A stretch of DNA of 64,000 bases, taken from positions 229,177,556-229,241,555 of the forward strand of contig OX336398.1 in assembly GCA_946902985.2 (NCBI GenBank), written 5' to 3'. The notes below the pieces were generated by a model. That model worked only from the letters and a program-made list of their open reading frames with translations. It had not been told where the DNA came from and did not search any database. The stretch is from Meconema thalassinum (taxonomy: Eukaryota > Arthropoda > Insecta > Orthoptera > Tettigoniidae). Positions 31,736 to 42,305 of this stretch are shown here, in pieces; positions within the stretch are counted from its first letter, which is position 1, and the number at the start of each line of letters is the position of its first letter. The position numbers and the translations under genes are program-made.

Positions 31736-32541
31736 GTGACATGGTGTCCATGAAGCCCACTGTATTTCAGTATTGAATCTGCCTGATGGCCTGTGCCATT
31801 GTGGTGACTATACTAATGTTTGCATTAGTATTGGAATTTGTAATTCAGTAAGAGGTGTTTGAACACTTTGACACTGTTACATTAATACTGATGAGGAACA
31901 CTTATCTGATTGGTGGCGACTTTTAATATTTCCATACTTAACAAAATTCTCTGAACTGCTCTCAGTTTTTGTAATGATTTGTTGTTAAGCTTCATATGCA
32001 CATGCGAGTGTTGCCAAGATAAATGCATACTAATAAAGGTTTCTTTTTCGTTTGTTTCAGATTCGTGAGCCTACAACATACGCTTAAGTTCAACTAAAAA
32101 CAACTGATGCAATGAAATCGCGTTCGGAACTATTTTAAAATGCGTAACCATGGCAACGACGCCGTAACTAACTGCACTCATTTGTTCTAGAGAAGCAAAT
32201 GACGATGCATGTAAATCTGAATACTGTCTTGTGTATATCCAATGGTGACTGCGGCGATGATGTAGGTATCAACATGGCGTCAGACTTTAGATGGAAGAAG
32301 GGAAACTCAAATGAATTGCCAGAGACATTGTATAAGAAGTATAGGTAGTGATGCTTGTTCCTGATGGAAGAAATTTTGCAATAAAATGTAGATGAAAGAA
32401 TCAGTCTCGTTATTATAATTTTGTGCGGAGTAAATGATCCTAATTCATTGAATAGTAATTAATAGCGTGTTACGTAATGCCAAAGGGAAGGGATATTTTA
32501 TACTTGAATTCGTGTGCGTGCGAGTGATTTAGTTTTGCGAT
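31736..32541 (+). other. Upstream region / probable 5' UTR side of the neuroligin exon
   Basis: No gene or repeat recognised. It may contain 5' UTR or promoter sequence of the following exon; no clear TATA or splice acceptor can be assigned. A 24-codon frame starting ATGGCGTCAGAC at 32273 could be a small upstream ORF but has no support. Confidence 0.35.
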
Positions 32542-33046
32542 ATGGGAGCGATTATCGACTTGAAAAGATCGATACATTTGGTGGTCCCATCCCACTGTTA
32601 CTACTATTCTTGTCTAGAATTCCTTTTTATTCTAATTTTGGTGATTTCTCCAGTAAGTTTCGTTGATGGGATTGGCCCTAATATTCCAGTGATGAGCACT
32701 AGGATAGTTCAAACCAGATCTGGTAAACTTCAAGGTATGGTGCTTCCCATGGACCAACAGAGGCACTTGAAACCCGTGGAAGTGTTCTTGGGAATTCCGT
32801 TTGCAACGCCTCCGGTCGGTCCGAATAGATTTAGTCCAACTCGGACTCCTTCACCGTGGAATGGGGTTCGTATCTCGGATGCCCCCGGTCCCGTGTGTCC
32901 ACAGAAATTGCCAGACATTAGCAATGAAACCGCTGCCTTGGAGAGGATGCCAAAAGGAAGATTGGAATACCTCAAGAGGTTATTACCCCATCTCAAGAAC
33001 CAGAGTGAAGACTGTCTGTACCTCAACATCTATACTCCAGTACAAG
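32542..33046 (+). CDS. Neuroligin-like protein, first coding exon
   Basis: The N-terminal part of a cholinesterase-fold cell-adhesion protein, a postsynaptic neurexin partner in animals. Residues 1-43 form a signal peptide with a hydrophobic core (LEFLFILILVISPVSF). The carboxylesterase-like domain then starts (TRIVQTRSGKLQG, about residue 53). It shows FLGIPFATPPVG (82-93), the neuroligin-like PSPWNGVRISDAPGPVCPQ, and the type-B esterase signature SEDCLYLNIYTPV near residue 155. C119 and C158 would form the conserved first disulfide; NET and NQS are glycosylation sequons. The exon ends at a consensus donor (ACAAG/GTAAGA, intron from 33047), leaving phase 1. The open frame continues only nine codons into the intron. 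No later exon was found in the window. Which neuroligin paralogue it is cannot be decided. Confidence 0.82.
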
Positions 33047-33460
33047 GTAAGAGCTACACTTTCTATAAACTCTAGGTCCTTGTCTTGTCCGGTGTGGTAC
33101 ACCCTGTTTGGATTCCACTTGTGCAGCAAACTGTGTCATTTTGTACATTGTATAAATTGTTGGAAACGTTTCACGAATCTGTTACCTGTTCCATTAAACA
33201 TCAATCAACGTACTACGGTCTTTGAGCCAACGCATATTTTTCGCGTAGTTACAATTTATTCCCCACTCCTCGTCCATTATTGGATTCAGAATTTCATTAA
33301 ATTCTGACCTCGAGGTGAAAATATCGACTACTCACCACCATTGATTACCAAGTCGTTTGATTTATTATTTAGCGTATGGCTTTTAGTGCCGGGAGTGTCC
33401 GAAGACATGTTCGGCTAGCCAGAGGCTGTAGCTGCTTCAATGTGGACACTCCTGGGTAAG
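33047..33460 (+). other. Start of the intron, with a SINE fragment
   Basis: It begins with the donor GTAAGAGC. 33362-33420 reads TTTAGCGTATGGCTTTTAGT and GCCGGGAGTGTCCGAAGACA, a fragment of an insect SINE 3' region; no head is visible. Otherwise nothing is recognised. Confidence 0.5.
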
Positions 33461-33779
33461 CTACAAGTTCCGTTCAATTTCAAGTAGTTCCAACTTTCGC
33501 TACCAGATGCACTGAAACCTAGTGGTGAACGTTGGAAATTTGAGAGAGCGTTTCAACGAAATTTAACCTGCAAACTTAGCTGCACACAAGTTAAATTAGT
33601 GGAAGGTTCTCTTACATGCCATAAATCTATGTCATAGAACCGCCGGATTTTCTCCCACTCCGAAGGAAGACATACTGAAGGATTTTAACGCTCTTAAAAA
33701 TCCGTTGACTTCGACCGGGTTTAAACCCGCGGGCTTGGGCATAGAAACTCAGCATGCTACCGACTACGCCACCGAATGG
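33460..33779 (-). mobile_element. tRNA-derived SINE, family 1, copy 2 (minus)
   Basis: The reverse complement of the family at 10422. The B box reads GGTTTAAACC (33717-33726, palindromic), and the A-box region reads TAGCATGCTGAG on the minus strand. The shared body (GAGCGTTAAAATCC, CTTCCTTCGGAGTGGGAG) is followed by GGCATGTAAGAGAACCTTCC. Being in the intron and antisense, it has no evident effect on the exon. Confidence 0.75.
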
Positions 33780-33943
33780 AATAGACAATCGATTAAACAG
33801 TCGCTAAAATTATCGATCTAGCTTCCCTAGTCTAAACACTCGATTGAAAAATCTACGGGATTTAGAGATTTTTCATACCTCTAGGTTGACCATCCCTGAT
33901 GGGAATTCACCTAGTGATATCACATGACTGGTTGTTACCCCCA

Positions 33944-34766
33944 CGAGATCTCATTTTGTTTATTCCATGGATCATTAAGTGCTAAACATTTTAATATCAT
34001 GCCGAAATTCAAGAATCTAGCAGGGATTTAGTTTAGAAATAGTTCACACCTCTAGGTTGGCCACCCCTGATGGGAATACCCGTAATGACAGTTTGACACG
34101 TCTGCTCTAGCAACTCTCGCAGATCACCTGAGAGACTCAGTTTGGCCCGTCTGCTCCAGCATCTCTCGCAGCTCTCCTGGGATCCTTCGTTTGACACGTC
34201 TGCTCTCGCAACTCTCGCAGATCTCCTGAGAGCCTCAGTATGGCACCACTGAATTAACCGATAAACAATCTTTATTTTAGTTACTACACAGAAACACCAG
34301 TACGTTCAGAATAAAAGATGTTGTGATCGTTGTTGAATCTTTTAAGGGCTTTTAAGGGCGAGATCTCATTTTGTTTATTCCATGGATCATTAAGTGCTAA
34401 ACATTTTAATATCATGCCGAAATTCAAGAATCTAGCAGGGATTTAGTTTAGAAATAGTTCACACCTCTAGGTTGGCCACCCCTGATGGGAATACCCGTAA
34501 TGACAGTTTGACACGTCTGCTCTAGCAACTCTCGCAGATCTCCTGAGAGACTCAGTTTGGCCCGTCTGCTCCAGCAACTCTCGCAGCTCTCCTGGGATCC
34601 TTCGTTTGACACGTCTGCTCTCGCAACTCTCGCAGATCTCCTGAGAGCCTCAGTATGGCACCACTGAATTAACCGATAAACAATCTTTATTTTAGTTACT
34701 ACACAGAAACACCAGTACGTTCAGAATAAAAGATGTTGTGATCGTTGTTGAATCTTTTAAGGGCTT
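33944..34766. repeat. 415-bp tandem duplication with internal ~57-bp repeats
   Basis: 33944-34358 and 34359-34766 are two almost identical direct copies; I count about two base differences. Each contains three related units built on CGTCTGCTC(T/C)(A/C)GCAACTCTCGCAG. A more diverged partial copy of the unit's first part lies at 33860-33943. The internal units resemble, in reverse complement, the 50-bp minisatellite at 36597-37332. Confidence 0.9.
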
Positions 34767-35914
34767 GTAACATCGTGGTCATGTAGCCTTGTGTGCTTTT
34801 GTGTGTGTGTGGGTGGAGTCAATCTGATAACCTGAGCCATTATAATGTGTGTGTATTTAGAATAGGAACAGCAATTGGGCAGTAGGCAGTCGTGGCATTG
34901 GCCTGGAGTATAAAAGGGGGAAATCCTCGTAAAACAACTTGTAGATGCCCCGGGAATCACAGCCGTAGAAGAGCAAAAAGTTGAATAAAAGACGCCTAAC
35001 AGACATGAGGAGGGACATTCGGTACAGATTTTTGTGTGGAGTATTTTTAAAGAACTTGACAGTAAATCAGTTGGCAGCATTGTGTGCTCTGTGCCCCAGG
35101 TCAGTGCGTGTCACAGGTAGAGTTAGAAACTGATCGATTGTCATTAACAAGTTTAATGGGCGCTGCTAATATGATAATGGTGTAATGTTAGAACGTGTTT
35201 ATCTCTCACTTTAATCGCGGTTAAGTAGCTTGTGCCACGTAACAGTAAATAAAACTAGATCCATTAATAAATAATCGCGCTTTTAAGTAGGCCTATCTGA
35301 TGACGCTTTTGTTCGTGTATGTGCTTAACTCGTCAGCTTAGCCGAGCCCAATTAGGCACGGCCTACGACTGCTATGAGTAGCGGATCGATTGGAGCTCTA
35401 AAGATCAAATCTCAGTGAATGACAATGTAGAGTCTGACATACCCCTATTTTAATATTGAAAACATTCGGTAACAGAAAAAGCATGGGCAAAGAGGAAAAA
35501 TAAGGAATTTCCTCAATTGTGTCCAACGTTGAAGTGCTAAAGGGACGGAAAAGTTTCAAATTGTGAGTCTTAGAGAGCTCTATCAAAATAAAAATAAACA
35601 AATTTCGAAAGTACTGTAACTTTCGGCCTAAATGCAGTTCCGGAAAAACAGCCTAAAATCGCGTGTTTCTTTACTCGTTTTCATTTTGATTCAAATCCTA
35701 GCCAAATTAACTTATTTTCATAATTCTTAAATGTGTTCCTTGGTTCAAAATCCTGAGGCGTTTTTGATTTTTTGAAAAATATCACACCGGAAGGAGTTAT
35801 AAGGGTTTAATTGAAAATCTGCATTGACTTACACTAGCGCTCGTAGTGGTACAAAAGGCAAACTGCAAATCCATCGACCAGATATGGTTGAGTTTCCAGA
35901 GAACAATCAATAGT
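34767..35914. other. No gene; contains one arm of an inverted repeat
   Basis: 35101-35255 is repeated in reverse orientation at 37559-37720 (for example TTATCTCTCAC and GGTTAAGTAGCTTG). The rest is unclassified. Confidence 0.55.
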
Positions 35915-36440
35915 CTACCGCGTGTCATCATGCCGGCACCTCGTGAACATCATCATCTTGAACAGTTTCCAGGCACTGGCCGGGTCTCTTTGGAACATAA
36001 GCCTCTCCATCTTCTTCTGTCCCCCCACCATACCTCCGTCACCACATTGGTCCAGTCTTCTCCTTTCTTTCGCACGCAGTCCTCCACACACTTCAGCCAC
36101 TTATCTCTTGGCCTTCCTCTTAGTCTATTTCCCTCTATTTTCATCTCGTGTATACTCCTGGGTATCCTCCTCCCAGCCATTCGCTTAACATGCACATACC
36201 ATTTAAGCCTTGATTCCTCTATCCTATCCTGTAATGCTCCCTCCTTGACTAATTCTCTGATCTTCTCATTTCTTAACCTGTCCACATTTGTCACTCCAAT
36301 ACTGATTCTCAAGATTTTCATCTCACTAGCCTGTATTCTGCTTCGCTCCCTTACTTTCATAATCCAGGTCTCTGAGGCATACGACAGGATTGGAACATAG
36401 TACGTCCTATATATAACCCTTTGCTGTTTTTAGGGACATC
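35915..36440 (-). pseudogene. LINE ORF2 C-terminal fragment (minus)
   Basis: The minus-strand frame (open from about 36440 to 35953) shows YYVPILSYASETWIMKVRER, MKILRISIGVTNVDRLRNEK, IEESRLKWYVHVKRMAGRRI and RGRPRDKWLKCVEDCV. It ends RRWRGLCSKETRP. This is the characteristic C terminus of a widespread insect LINE class, downstream of the RT core. A GATGATGATG-type tail follows near 35950. No catalytic RT motif is present; this is a 5'-truncated copy. Confidence 0.8.
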
Positions 36441-36596
36441 CTAACTCCACCCCAGGCTCCTAACACTTTTACTGAATAAGTCTGCTTGCCACCCCCACGT
36501 AACGTTTATTGTGTCCTTGACGTTGCCCACCTCTGAGTCACGACAATACCACAGACTATCAATCAGGCAATGATACGAATCGCTTCCTTGAAAAAG
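36441..36596. other. Unclassified spacer
   Basis: Nothing recognised between the LINE stub and the minisatellite. Confidence 0.4.
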
Positions 36597-37332
36597 AGCA
36601 GGGTTTTAGAACAAGTGTCCTGAAGGGAGTTGCGAGTGTTGCCTAGAACAGGCATGTAGAACTAATGCTCTGGAGAAAGTTGCGAGTGTTGCCGAGAGCA
36701 TGGATGTAGAACTAGTGCTCTGGAGAGAGTTGCGAGTGTTGCCTAGATCAGGGATGTAGAAATAATGCTCTGGAGAAAGTTGCAAGTGTTGCCGAGAGCA
36801 GGGATGTAGAACTAATGCTCTGGAGAGAGTTGCGAGTGTTGCCTAGAACAGGGATGTAGAACTAGTGCTCTGGAGAGAGTTGCGAATGTTGCCTAGATCA
36901 GGGGTGTAGAACTAGTGGTCTGGAGAGAGTTGCGAGTGTTGCCTAGATCAGGGATGTACAACTAATGCTCTGGAGAAAGTTGCGAGTGTTGCCTAGAGCA
37001 GGGATGTAGAACTAGTGCTCTGGAGAGAGTTGCGAGTGTTGCCTAGAACAGGGATGTAGAACTAATGCTCTGGAGAAAGTTGCGAGTGCTGCCGAGAGCA
37101 GGGATGTAGAACTAATGCTCTGGAGAAAGTTGCGAGTGTTGCCGAGAGCAGGGATGTAGAACTAGTGCTCTGGAGAGAGTTGCGAGTGTTGCCTAGAACA
37201 GGGATGTAGAACTAGTGCTCTGGAGAGAGTTGCGAATGTTGCCTAGATCAGGGGTGTAGAACTAGTGGTCTGGAGAGAGTTGCGAGTGTTGCCGAGGGCA
37301 GGGGTGTTGAATAGATGCTCTCGGGAAAGCCT
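36597..37332 (+). repeat. 50-bp minisatellite, about 14.7 units
   Basis: The unit is built on CTCTGGAGAGAGTTGCGAG, TGTTGCCTAGAGCAGGGATG and TAGAACTAGTG. Two main variants alternate (gaaagt/taatg and gagagt/tagtg). A block starting at 36841 recurs at 37191, 350 bp or seven units later, showing higher-order duplication. The units are contiguous with no unique spacers. Confidence 0.95.
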
Positions 37333-37997
37333 TGACTGTGATGCACAGAGTCTCGAGCAGCAAAGATGCTTCAGATCGGTATTCCAGATTAATCAACACA
37401 CATAATGACATGTGTTCAGTTTAAGGCAATCTAATAAAATAATAATATAGGTATATTTTACATTCCACTAAATTCAATTTCCCTAGCGAGTAAATATGGA
37501 AATGAAACTTCATATCCTCCGAGGTCAGTTTTATATTACCTGTAAACGAATAAGGTTTTATTTTAATGTGACATGGTGCAAGCTACTTAACCACGATTAG
37601 CGTGAGAGATAAATGCACTCTAACATTACACCATTATCGTATTAGCTCTACCGATTAAACGTGTTACTCGAAATCGATCTTGTGCCTCGAATATCTACCT
37701 GTTATACGACACGCAGCACAACGGATATTAACCTTGTTGACAACACAGGGATAATGGCAAGTGTCTTTCCTGGCTGGCGATTAGCAAAACACAGGGTTGG
37801 GTTCGTCAGCACCTACGTTACAAGTACAGTTACTTATAAAAAAGCAAAGGAGTGTTCATAGAAACACTCGATTCTTCTTCTTTATTGGGAATATTCTACA
37901 ATACAGTAGTTTTCCTTCAACCCTAACATACTCTACTCCTTCAGAAAGGGGCAGATGACCTAGTAGTTCCGCCCCTTAAAACAACAATAACTAACCT
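37333..37997. other. Unclassified; holds the second inverted-repeat arm and a short LINE/SINE 3' end
   Basis: 37559-37720 matches 35101-35255 in reverse. 37945-37990 reads GGGGCAGATGACCTAGTAG and CCGCCCCTTAAAACAACAAT, a 3'-end motif also seen near 39620 and 39990. Confidence 0.55.
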
Positions 37998-38750
37998 TCA
38001 GAAATTTCGGTCTTCAGCATCTTCCTCGGTTAAGTCTCTGGTAGCCACGATTCTCTTTACACCATCCATCCATTGTTCTCTTGGTTTATACCGTTTCCGT
38101 TTGCCTTCAGCTTGCCAATGAAACAATACATTTGGAATTCTACTATTTTGCATCCTTTTCACACGTCCAATCCATTGTAATCTTCTTTCTTCAACCACAT
38201 CTAGTACATTTTTTCCCCTGCATAATTTCTCTGATATGTTATGCAAATATCCACTTTACAATACAAAATTATCTTTTTATATATCACTTGATGTCAATAT
38301 ACATTTTGAGACATGTTTCGGCTCTGTGAGCCTTCTTCAGTCAAAATCACTAAAAAATTCTCCTAAAACAGTCTAATGTTTGATCTATCAATAAAAATCT
38401 ATAAAACATTTTTACGTCGTCAAGATGATTAAAATATCATATCATAATCAATACGGGAAAACTTGGAAAAATGACTTAAGTCATAGATATTCGTAATTTC
38501 TCTTGTTCTCGTATTTCTAATTTTATCCAATCTTGATTCTCTTGCCGCCCTCCTCCAATAATCCATCTCTGTTACTAATAATTTGTTTGCTTGCTGTCTG
38601 CTTAACGTCCAAGTTTCTGCTCCATACAACAAAATACTTTGTACCAATGAACTGTAAATAAGTCTCTTAGTGTTGTTTAGAATATTTCTGCTGCATAACA
38701 TGGAATTTAATGCTCCAATTGTTCTCCTAGCCTCACTTTCTCTTTTCTAA
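37998..38750 (-). pseudogene. LINE ORF2 C-terminal fragment split by a ~240 bp insertion
   Basis: On the minus strand, 38701-38486 reads RLIYSSLVQSILLYGAETWT, KLLVTEMDYWRRAARESRLD and IRNTRTREITNI. After a break, 38246-37998 resumes HNISEKLCRGKNVLDVVEER, RRLQWIGRVKRMQNSRIP and REQWMDGVKRIVATRDLTEE. In intact relatives these segments are contiguous. The intervening 38247-38485 is foreign and contains a hammerhead-like motif. The element is 5'-truncated and non-functional. Confidence 0.8.
38247..38485 (-). mobile_element. Short insertion with a Penelope-type hammerhead-like motif
   Basis: It interrupts the LINE frame. On the minus strand (38340-38312) it reads CTGAAGA, A, then the stem GGCTC/GAGCC around ACA, then GAAACATGTC. 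This matches the core layout of hammerhead-like motifs in Penelope-like terminal repeats. The rest is AT-rich without an ORF. Confidence 0.5.
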
Positions 38751-39110
38751 ATTTCAGATGAACTAGTTCCCCCAGCTTCTATTATTAAACCCGAAACATT
38801 GGATAATTTTTAAAATAATTATCTTCATGCACGAGGGGTCATGAGAAACTAAGATAAGAAGGCCGATATTCGTGGAGTTTCGTCTGTTATAGAGAATTCA
38901 GTAGTGTGGGGTAATGCGAATACATACTGTTGGTAACTGTGCAGAGTTCCAGCGACCCACCGCCTGAAGCGCTAGTTGTAGGTTAACAGCTAATGGCGAC
39001 TCGTTTGGAAATCTGGTCTCAAGAAGACATCCTCCCCAGCAGCTCACATCTAGTGGGACGTGGGTTGGCGACCACGGGACTCCAGCTGAGTCCAACATTG
39101 CTTCCACTTA
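38751..39110. other. Unclassified
   Basis: No gene seen. The last part merges into a repeat shared with 7535-7634. Confidence 0.4.
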
Positions 39111-39660
39111 CTTGTGCCAGGCTCCTGTCCGTTTTCCTTCCTGTCGACCTCTCTTAGTCAACTCTTGTTCTCTTCCGACCCCGACGGTATTAGGATATCC
39201 GAGGCTTAGGGAGTCTCTTCCTTTACCGCCTTAATTGGCCCTTGTCTCATATTTCCTGATACCCTTCTTCTGCGAGGGATTAGCCCTCTTTTTCTTTTCA
39301 TGTTATCTCCTGCTTTCTGCCCTCAAGGGGGCAGGGTGTATGTAGCCCCACTTTGGGGGCAGTTGAAACACTTTGGGGAGGGCCCTCTCCTCTTCTTCTT
39401 TCATATCTGCCTTTCATGGCTCTCCCTCCTTGCAAGTCCCTCAATCCTCATTCTACGAGGGTTGAGGGGATTTTTGTTTCTTCCTATCCTTTATTTGCCT
39501 TATCCTTTCGTAGTTTACCATTTCTTCTTCTGGTATATAAGTCTATAGTTAGTATTAGTTATAGTTTTCATTCTTACCTCATCTTTCACTATCACCCAAA
39601 CCATTAGGGGGTGATAACCTAGATGTTAGGCCCCTTAAAACAACAATTGTCATCATCATC
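39111..39660 (+). repeat. 3' end of a LINE/SINE-type repeat with (ATC)n tail
   Basis: It contains GACGGTATTAGGATATCCGA, GGCCCTTGTCTCATATTTCC and the terminal motif GGTGATAACCTAGATGTTAG then CCCCTTAAAACAAC, followed by an ATC repeat (39650-39664). The same terminal motif recurs at 37945 and 39985. I recognise this as a common insect retroposon 3' region, but cannot name the family. Confidence 0.55.
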
Positions 39661-40034
39661 ATCACGAAGAGATCCGCTCAATTATTTGACTTCTGTGGGC
39701 GATACATGTAACCGTGGCCAGAACTTCTCACACAGGGCTTCATCATCCTTCATGACAAGGCGCAGCACAGAAGAACACTACGCTGTTGAAGCGGTTGCGC
39801 TGGGACATCATTGGCCCCCCTCCCTACAGCCGACACTCCGCTCCAAGTGACTTTCACCTGTTTCCTCACTTGAAGGAGCACCTATGAGGTCGAAGATTCG
39901 CCTCAGATGAGGAGGTGAAACTCCTCGCGACAATGTGGTTGATAACGCAAGGACAGACACAGAAAGTAGAGACCAGAGCCATCTTTCAGCCAGGAGCAGA
40001 TGACCTCGTAGTTCCGCACCTTAAAACAATAACT
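39661..40034. other. Unclassified, with a degenerate mariner-like trace and a retroposon 3' end
   Basis: 39790-39900 has fragments such as ccctacagccgacactccgc and ttcacctgtttcctcacttg, reminiscent of a mariner C-terminal segment but too short to claim. 39985-40028 carries the GATGACCTCGTAGTTCCGC and CTTAAAACAATAAC motif. Confidence 0.35.
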
Positions 40035-40394
40035 AACTAAAACTCAGCAATTTTTCTAGGTTGATGCCGTGTCTTGTGTCTTGGTGTTTCGCCTAGGAAC
40101 ACCAAGCTGGCTCATCAGCGGGCTCTCGGTGCTCCTCGCTCGGACCTCCACAGGAGTAGAGAATTGTGCACTACCTCCCTTCTTATGAAGCGCACGTGTG
40201 CCTCTTAACTGTGAGAGTGAAAAGCTTAAGCAGCCTTTCACCTCCATATAAAGGCTTCTTCTTCATCACAGTTCGCTATTACTGTGTGGGTCCGGGCGGG
40301 GACACGAAGAGCCCGCTGATGAGCCAGCTTGGTGTCTAGGCAAAAAACCACGCAAGACACGGTATAAACATAGAAAAATTGCTGAGTTTTAGTT
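40035..40394. mobile_element. 360-bp MITE with ~85-bp inverted ends
   Basis: Outer ends AACTAAAACTCAGCAATTTT and the reverse complement of AAAATTGCTGAGTTTTAGTT extend into about 85-90 bp of imperfect inverted repeat that includes CCAAGCTGGCTCATCAGCGG. No ORF. A clear target duplication was not identified, so the superfamily is open. Confidence 0.7.
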
Positions 40395-40439
40395 CACGGG
40401 CCGTGAAAGCCAATATACCAACAACTCTCAAACTAACTT

Positions 40440-41035
40440 TCTTATCCCTCGACGTTACACGTCTCTGGGTTTTTATGCGAAGAATTCGGTGAGACCCACT
40501 TCCACACCTTCAATGTTTTCGAAATTTCTTCCACGCGAGAAATGGGGCATGGATCGAAAAAAAAATCTGAAGGCGCAAGATCACGGCTGTATGCTGGAAG
40601 TGATAGCAATTAGACTACTCCCAATCCCTGAATTTTTGCCATGGTTGATCGTGCAGTCCTGCTGCGAGTGAACTCCATCTCTGTCTCAAAATTTAATGAA
40701 CTCATTCCACTTGTTGAGAATAAACATGCGCATTGACTATACATCCGTTTGCAACAAACTTCCTGTGAATCACACCTTCAAAATTCCACTAGACACACTT
40801 TGGTGCCAAACGGATCCTTCTTAACGATTACTTTGGCAGGTTGTTGGGGACTGTTTCGAGGCGTTAGAGTTGCGGTAATAGACCCATTTTTCATCACATG
40901 TGTCAATTCTGCTGATAAAACTATCATCCACGGGGTTACGGATAAGCTGACGACAGATGTCCACTTTTCGTTGAGCCTGTTCAGCGGTCAATTCATGAGG
41001 TACAGATCTGCTGCTTCTGTTTGATCTTCCAAGTT
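40440..41035 (-). pseudogene. mariner transposase remnant (minus)
   Basis: From 41035 downward the minus strand reads GRSNRSSRSVPHELTAEQAQ, RKVDICRQLIRNPVDDSFIS, RIDTCDEKWVYYRNSNASKQ and then, after frameshifts, the C-terminal part LSLPAYSRDLAPSDFFFRSM. It continues ENIEGVEVGLTEFFA followed by a stop. CDEKW contains the first catalytic Asp, and YSRDLAPSD holds the third Asp of the mariner D,D34D triad. The middle (second Asp block) is garbled. This is an old mariner copy of a different lineage from those at 13.8 and 28.3 kb. Confidence 0.8.
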
Positions 41036-41450
41036 TCTTAATGTGGGGAGGTATGGTATCCTTTGATGATACATTCTCGCAATGTACGCAATTCTAGTCA
41101 TGGCCTATTGTAAATAACCCTGGCAAACCTAAGAAAACCAATTCTATCTTATAAAGCATCAAACTTATATAGCCACATTATGATGAGGCATCCTACTATA
41201 TCATCTCCAATATCAGTGGATGTTATTTACCGATTTTTTTCCGTAGAATATTCTGACCATTGCTAGTTTTATTCTGTTTATCTTCCAATACGATATGTCT
41301 CCTCTTTGAAGCCATCGATCTGTCTGCACACAATAGCAATATCCTGGGTACTCCTATTCAAGTTATTGTTACATACACAAAGCTTTGTGTTGCTGTAATG
41401 ATATGTCTTTTTCTGAACATTCTCAACCTACATCCTATAGTTTTTCATGA
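41036..41450. other. Unclassified spacer
   Basis: AT-rich; nothing recognised. Confidence 0.4.
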
Positions 41451-41698
41451 TGTCCGGCTCCGTGGATAAATGGTTAGCGCGCTAGGCTTTGCCCCAACGT
41501 ATCCCGGGTTCAATTCCCGGCTGGGCCATCAGGGAATTTAATCTCCTGTGGTTAATTCCCGTGGCTCGAGGAATGGGTGTATGTGACGGCTTCATGATCA
41601 CTTCATCCTCATTACGACGTGCAGGTCGCCCACGGGCGTCAACTAGAAAGACCTGCACTCGACCTCTCATTAGTCCGCGCTATCATTATCATTCACCT
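41451..41698 (+). mobile_element. tRNA-derived SINE, family 3
   Basis: The tRNA-like head has an A-box-like TGGATAAATGGTTAGCGCGC (41463-41482) and a B box GGGTTCAATTCCC (41506-41518). The body has CCTGTGGTTAATTCCCGTGG. The 3' tail (41617-41670: GTGCAGGTCGCCCACGGGCG, AGACCTGCACTCGACC) is shared with family 2 at 12974. It ends in a TATCATTATCATTCA-type simple repeat. Confidence 0.8.
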
Positions 41699-42305
41699 TC
41701 TTGATAACATTAACACAGAATTAGTTTTTTATAAAATCCTGTTATTATTACCGCTAGGATATTGTGCTTATCAGCACCATACAGTGGTGGAACCAGGGAT
41801 AATATAGAAAGCTTCCCTGTCGGTCAATACAAACTGTGCCCAATTACATTAGGCGTGAAAGCAAGTAATTTAACACACTAATCTGCAAGCAATATTACAT
41901 GAGATAGACTATTAAATCACAAATTAACACGCATTTATGTACATATTAGGACATTCGCGGCTCAAGACACAAACTAATTCAACCAAACAAGTTTCTAACA
42001 AACAACAACAACAACAAATTGCTTTGACAGCACTTAGACGTACTTGAAGTAATACAGTGCACATATTAACAAATAGATAGCTCCACAACATACAAACGAT
42101 GAGGTTAAAGGAGATTGCAGCAACCAGTCCGAGTCAACCAGTGCGGAACAACCGACGCCGTATAGCTCTCAGGAGTGAAATACCAGCTAAGTTTACATAA
42201 CCTCATCCAAATGTAGTGCAATGTGTCATTTGTGTTCTCACCACATTGACAAGATAACCACATTGCAATAGGTGACCAGTTAAAAAAGAAATGTTTGAAT
42301 TAGAA
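41699..42305. other. Unclassified spacer
   Basis: No ORF or internal repeat recognised apart from a short CAA run at 42003. Confidence 0.4.

Noticed and set aside
32273..32350. Small upstream ORF starting ATGGCGTCAGAC before the neuroligin exon
   Set aside because: Only 24 codons, and no evidence that the region is in the transcript.
36597..37332. CRISPR-like array (50-bp direct repeats)
   Set aside because: Units are contiguous with no unique spacers, there are no cas genes, and the genome is clearly animal.
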